Of a stretch of 15,323 nucleotides of DNA, positions 13,667 to 15,323 are shown one piece after another. Under the pieces are notes generated by a model that did no database searches, was not told the origin of the DNA, and saw nothing but the letters and a program-made list of their open reading frames with translations. Made by a program: the position numbers and the translations under genes. Each line of letters starts with the position of its first letter. Within the stretch, counting starts at the first letter, position 1. The stretch is from Anaerolineae bacterium (GTDB taxonomy: Bacteria; Chloroflexota; Anaerolineae; JAADDB01), in the NCBI GenBank assembly GCA_015486895.1, contig WFQT01000201.1, positions 1 to 15,323 on the forward strand, in the 5' to 3' direction.

Positions 13667-14617
13667 ATGTTTATCGTTACTGGCGGGGCAGGATTCATAG
13701 GGAGTAATATCGTCCGGGCATTGAATGTCCAAGGCATTGATGAGATCCTGGTGGTTGATAATCTTGAAGATAGCCGTAAGTTTGTCAACCTTCGTGACTG
13801 TGAGATCTGGGATTACATGGATAAACGTGAATTCCACAGCATGCTCGAAAGCCGGAGGTTTGATGCCAAAGTTGATGCCATATTGCACCAAGGCGCATGT
13901 TCGGACACGATGGAATATGACGGGCGGTACATGATGGAAAACAACTTCAGTTACTCGAAGGTTTTGCTGCATTATGCTGTGGAGCACCGAATTCCCTTTG
14001 TTTATGCATCCAGTGCTGCAGTTTATGGGAATGGCAAGAGCTTTGCGGAGAAACCTGCAAACGAAAAACCCTTGAACGTTTACGGGTACTCGAAATTGCT
14101 CTTTGATCAATACGTCCGTCGCGTTATGCCAGGCGCTGAAAGCACGGTGGTGGGCTTGCGGTACTTTAACGTCTACGGTCCCAATGAAGCGCATAAGGGA
14201 AGAATGGCTTCTATAGTGTATCAGATTTACTGTCAATTGAAAGATAAAGGGATTGCTAGGTTGTTTCAAGGATCAGACGGGTATGCCAATGGCGAGCAAC
14301 GGCGAGATTTTGTGTACGTGGATGACGTGGTTGATGTCAACCTCTTTTTTGCTTTGGGACCACCGAGAAAAGGGATTTTCAACGTGGGGACCGGTCACAG
14401 TCGCAGTTTCAATGACGTGGCGAATACTTGGATTTCACTTCTGGGGTTTGGCGAGATTACCTACATTCCCTTCCCCGATGAACTCAGAGGCAAGTATCAG
14501 AGTCTTACGGAGGCTGATATTTCTGCACTCCGTCGTGCTGGGTATGAGAAGTCTTTCACTTCTCTTGAGAAAGGAATTGCTCGATATTACAAAGTGTTCA
14601 CAGAGGAAGGTCTATGA
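13667..14617 (+). CDS. hldD: ADP-L-glycero-D-manno-heptose 6-epimerase
   Basis: This 316-aa short-chain dehydrogenase/reductase has TGGAGFIGSNIV for NADP binding (5-16), GACSDTMEYDGRYMMENN (76-93), which is characteristic of HldD, YASSAAVYG (113-121), and the catalytic YGYSK (Y139, K143). RYFNVYGP and the GEQRRDFVYVDDVV block follow. It epimerises C6 of ADP-D,D-heptose, the last step to ADP-L,D-heptose. Length is normal for the family. The gene starts 14 bases after the fusion gene, with GGAGGG 5 bases before the ATG, and its stop overlaps the next start as ATGA. The product is a precursor for lipopolysaccharide core, surface glycan or glycoprotein heptose. Confidence 0.95.
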   Translation: MFIVTGGAGFIGSNIVRALNVQGIDEILVVDNLEDSRKFVNLRDCEIWDYMDKREFHSMLESRRFDAKVDAILHQGACSDTMEYDGRYMMENNFSYSKVLLHYAVEHRIPFVYASSAAVYGNGKSFAEKPANEKPLNVYGYSKLLFDQYVRRVMPGAESTVVGLRYFNVYGPNEAHKGRMASIVYQIYCQLKDKGIARLFQGSDGYANGEQRRDFVYVDDVVDVNLFFALGPPRKGIFNVGTGHSRSFNDVANTWISLLGFGEITYIPFPDELRGKYQSLTEADISALRRAGYEKSFTSLEKGIARYYKVFTEEGL

Positions 14618-15323
14618 GTACGACGCTGCGTGATATCGTTGCGCGATTCCCCGGCAAGAAAGTTCTGGTGCTGGGCGATGTGATGCTAGATGAGTATATC
14701 TGGGGCAGGGTTACCCGCATATCGCCGGAGGCACCGGTGCCCGTGGTGGAAGTTGAAAGGGTCTCCTACATGCCTGGCGGGGCGGCGAATGTGGCAATGA
14801 ACATAGCCAGCCTGGAGGGGAAAGTTTACTTAGCGGGTGTGGTGGGTGCTGATGAGGCAGGTGAGAGGCTCAGGGCTCTGTTTGTGAGCAACGGCGTGAA
14901 CATTGATGGCTTGAAAGTGGACACGAACCGGCCCACTACGGTGAAGACCCGGGTCATTGCGCATGATCAACAGGTGGTACGTGTGGACCGGGAAAGGCGG
15001 GAATCAATCGCTGAGTCTATTGTGCAGGAATTACTGGCCTATATTTTGGACACTGCTGCCAGCGTGGATGTGCTGCTGATATCTGACTATGCCAAAGGGG
15101 TGACGGTGCCGGACCTGCTACATCGGGCGATTGCTGTTGCTAGGGAGTATGGCAAGCCAGTGGTAGTGGACCCCAAAGGGCGGGATTTCTCGAAGTACAG
15201 GGGAGCAACGGTGATCACTCCCAACCGGCTGGAAGCAGCGGCAGCAGTAAATGGGGAAATCACTGACGAAGCTTCACTTGTGTATGTTGGACAGGCATTG
15301 TTGCACCGGTTGGGGTGTGAAGC
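14614..15323 (+). CDS. rfaE1: D-glycero-beta-D-manno-heptose-7-phosphate kinase (RfaE1/HldA-like), 5' part
   Basis: This ribokinase-family enzyme is cut by the right edge after 236 codons. Visible blocks are VLVLGDVMLDEYIWGRVTRISPEAPVPVV (17-45), PGGAANVAMNIASL (54-67), QQVVRVDRE, LLISDYAKGV and VVVDPKGRDFSKYRGATVITPN. All match the N-terminal kinase half of HldE. It phosphorylates heptose-7-phosphate at C1. Because a nucleotidyltransferase domain is already encoded upstream in the fusion gene, this is probably a stand-alone kinase, but a full bifunctional HldE cannot be excluded from the window. The C-terminal GAGD nucleotide-binding motif lies beyond the edge. The start overlaps hldD by 4 bases. 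Confidence 0.93.
   Translation, partial: MSTTLRDIVARFPGKKVLVLGDVMLDEYIWGRVTRISPEAPVPVVEVERVSYMPGGAANVAMNIASLEGKVYLAGVVGADEAGERLRALFVSNGVNIDGLKVDTNRPTTVKTRVIAHDQQVVRVDRERRESIAESIVQELLAYILDTAASVDVLLISDYAKGVTVPDLLHRAIAVAREYGKPVVVDPKGRDFSKYRGATVITPNRLEAAAAVNGEITDEASLVYVGQALLHRLGCE

Noticed and set aside
13586..14269. A 227-aa minus-strand ORF opposite hldD
   Set aside because: It mirrors the codon structure of a well-supported hldD and shows no motif of its own.

Overview
The window holds the body of a type III-D CRISPR-Cas effector operon on the minus strand (about 10830 down to the left edge), an intact IS4-family insertion sequence (10855-12288), and the start of an ADP-heptose sugar operon on the plus strand (12564 to the right edge). 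The host is probably a Chloroflexota-like (Anaerolineae/Roseiflexus-type) or similar environmental bacterium. This rests on the III-D gene order, which matches my memory of the Roseiflexus locus, on a Csx15-type gene at the left edge, and on a GC-rich palindromic repeat of a kind I associate with such genomes. It is inference; no rRNA or other marker is present.

CRISPR block, in transcription order: a 37-codon ORF that looks like the first ~22 codons of a Cmr1-type gene; cas10 (GGDD palm, no HD domain); cas7-a; csx10 (Cas5-like); a cas11-like small subunit; cas7-b; cas7-c; csx19; cas7-d (lacks the cleavage Asp); a 113-aa helical protein; an unrecognised 458-aa protein; a CARF-PD-(D/E)XK nuclease; and the start of a Csx15-like gene that runs into a palindromic repeat and off the window. 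The core genes overlap or abut by a few bases, so they are probably one transcript. The expected working is that crRNA-guided Cas7/Csx10/Cas11 subunits bind target RNA, the Asp-bearing Cas7 subunits cut it, Cas10 makes cyclic oligoadenylate, and the CARF nuclease is switched on by it. Csx15 may damp the signal. The 113-aa and 458-aa proteins are the unexplained part. No CRISPR array, cas6, cas1 or cas2 lies in the window.

Junction: the insertion sequence has 32-bp imperfect terminal inverted repeats and an intact DDE transposase, but no target-site duplication that I can see. Its right end directly abuts the last 90 codons of a UDP-GlcNAc 2-epimerase (wecB) gene whose 5' part is missing. Its left end lies 24 bp from the cmr1-like remnant. 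The element therefore sits at a rearrangement point that joins the CRISPR operon to a cell-surface sugar locus. The transposase reads in the same direction as the cas genes.

Sugar block: a fused heptose-1-phosphate nucleotidyltransferase/GmhA isomerase, HldD epimerase, and the N-terminal 236 codons of the heptose-7-phosphate kinase. The genes are tightly spaced, and together they give the enzymes for ADP-L-glycero-D-manno-heptose except the GmhB phosphatase. No stretch over 300 bases is without a gene or pseudogene.
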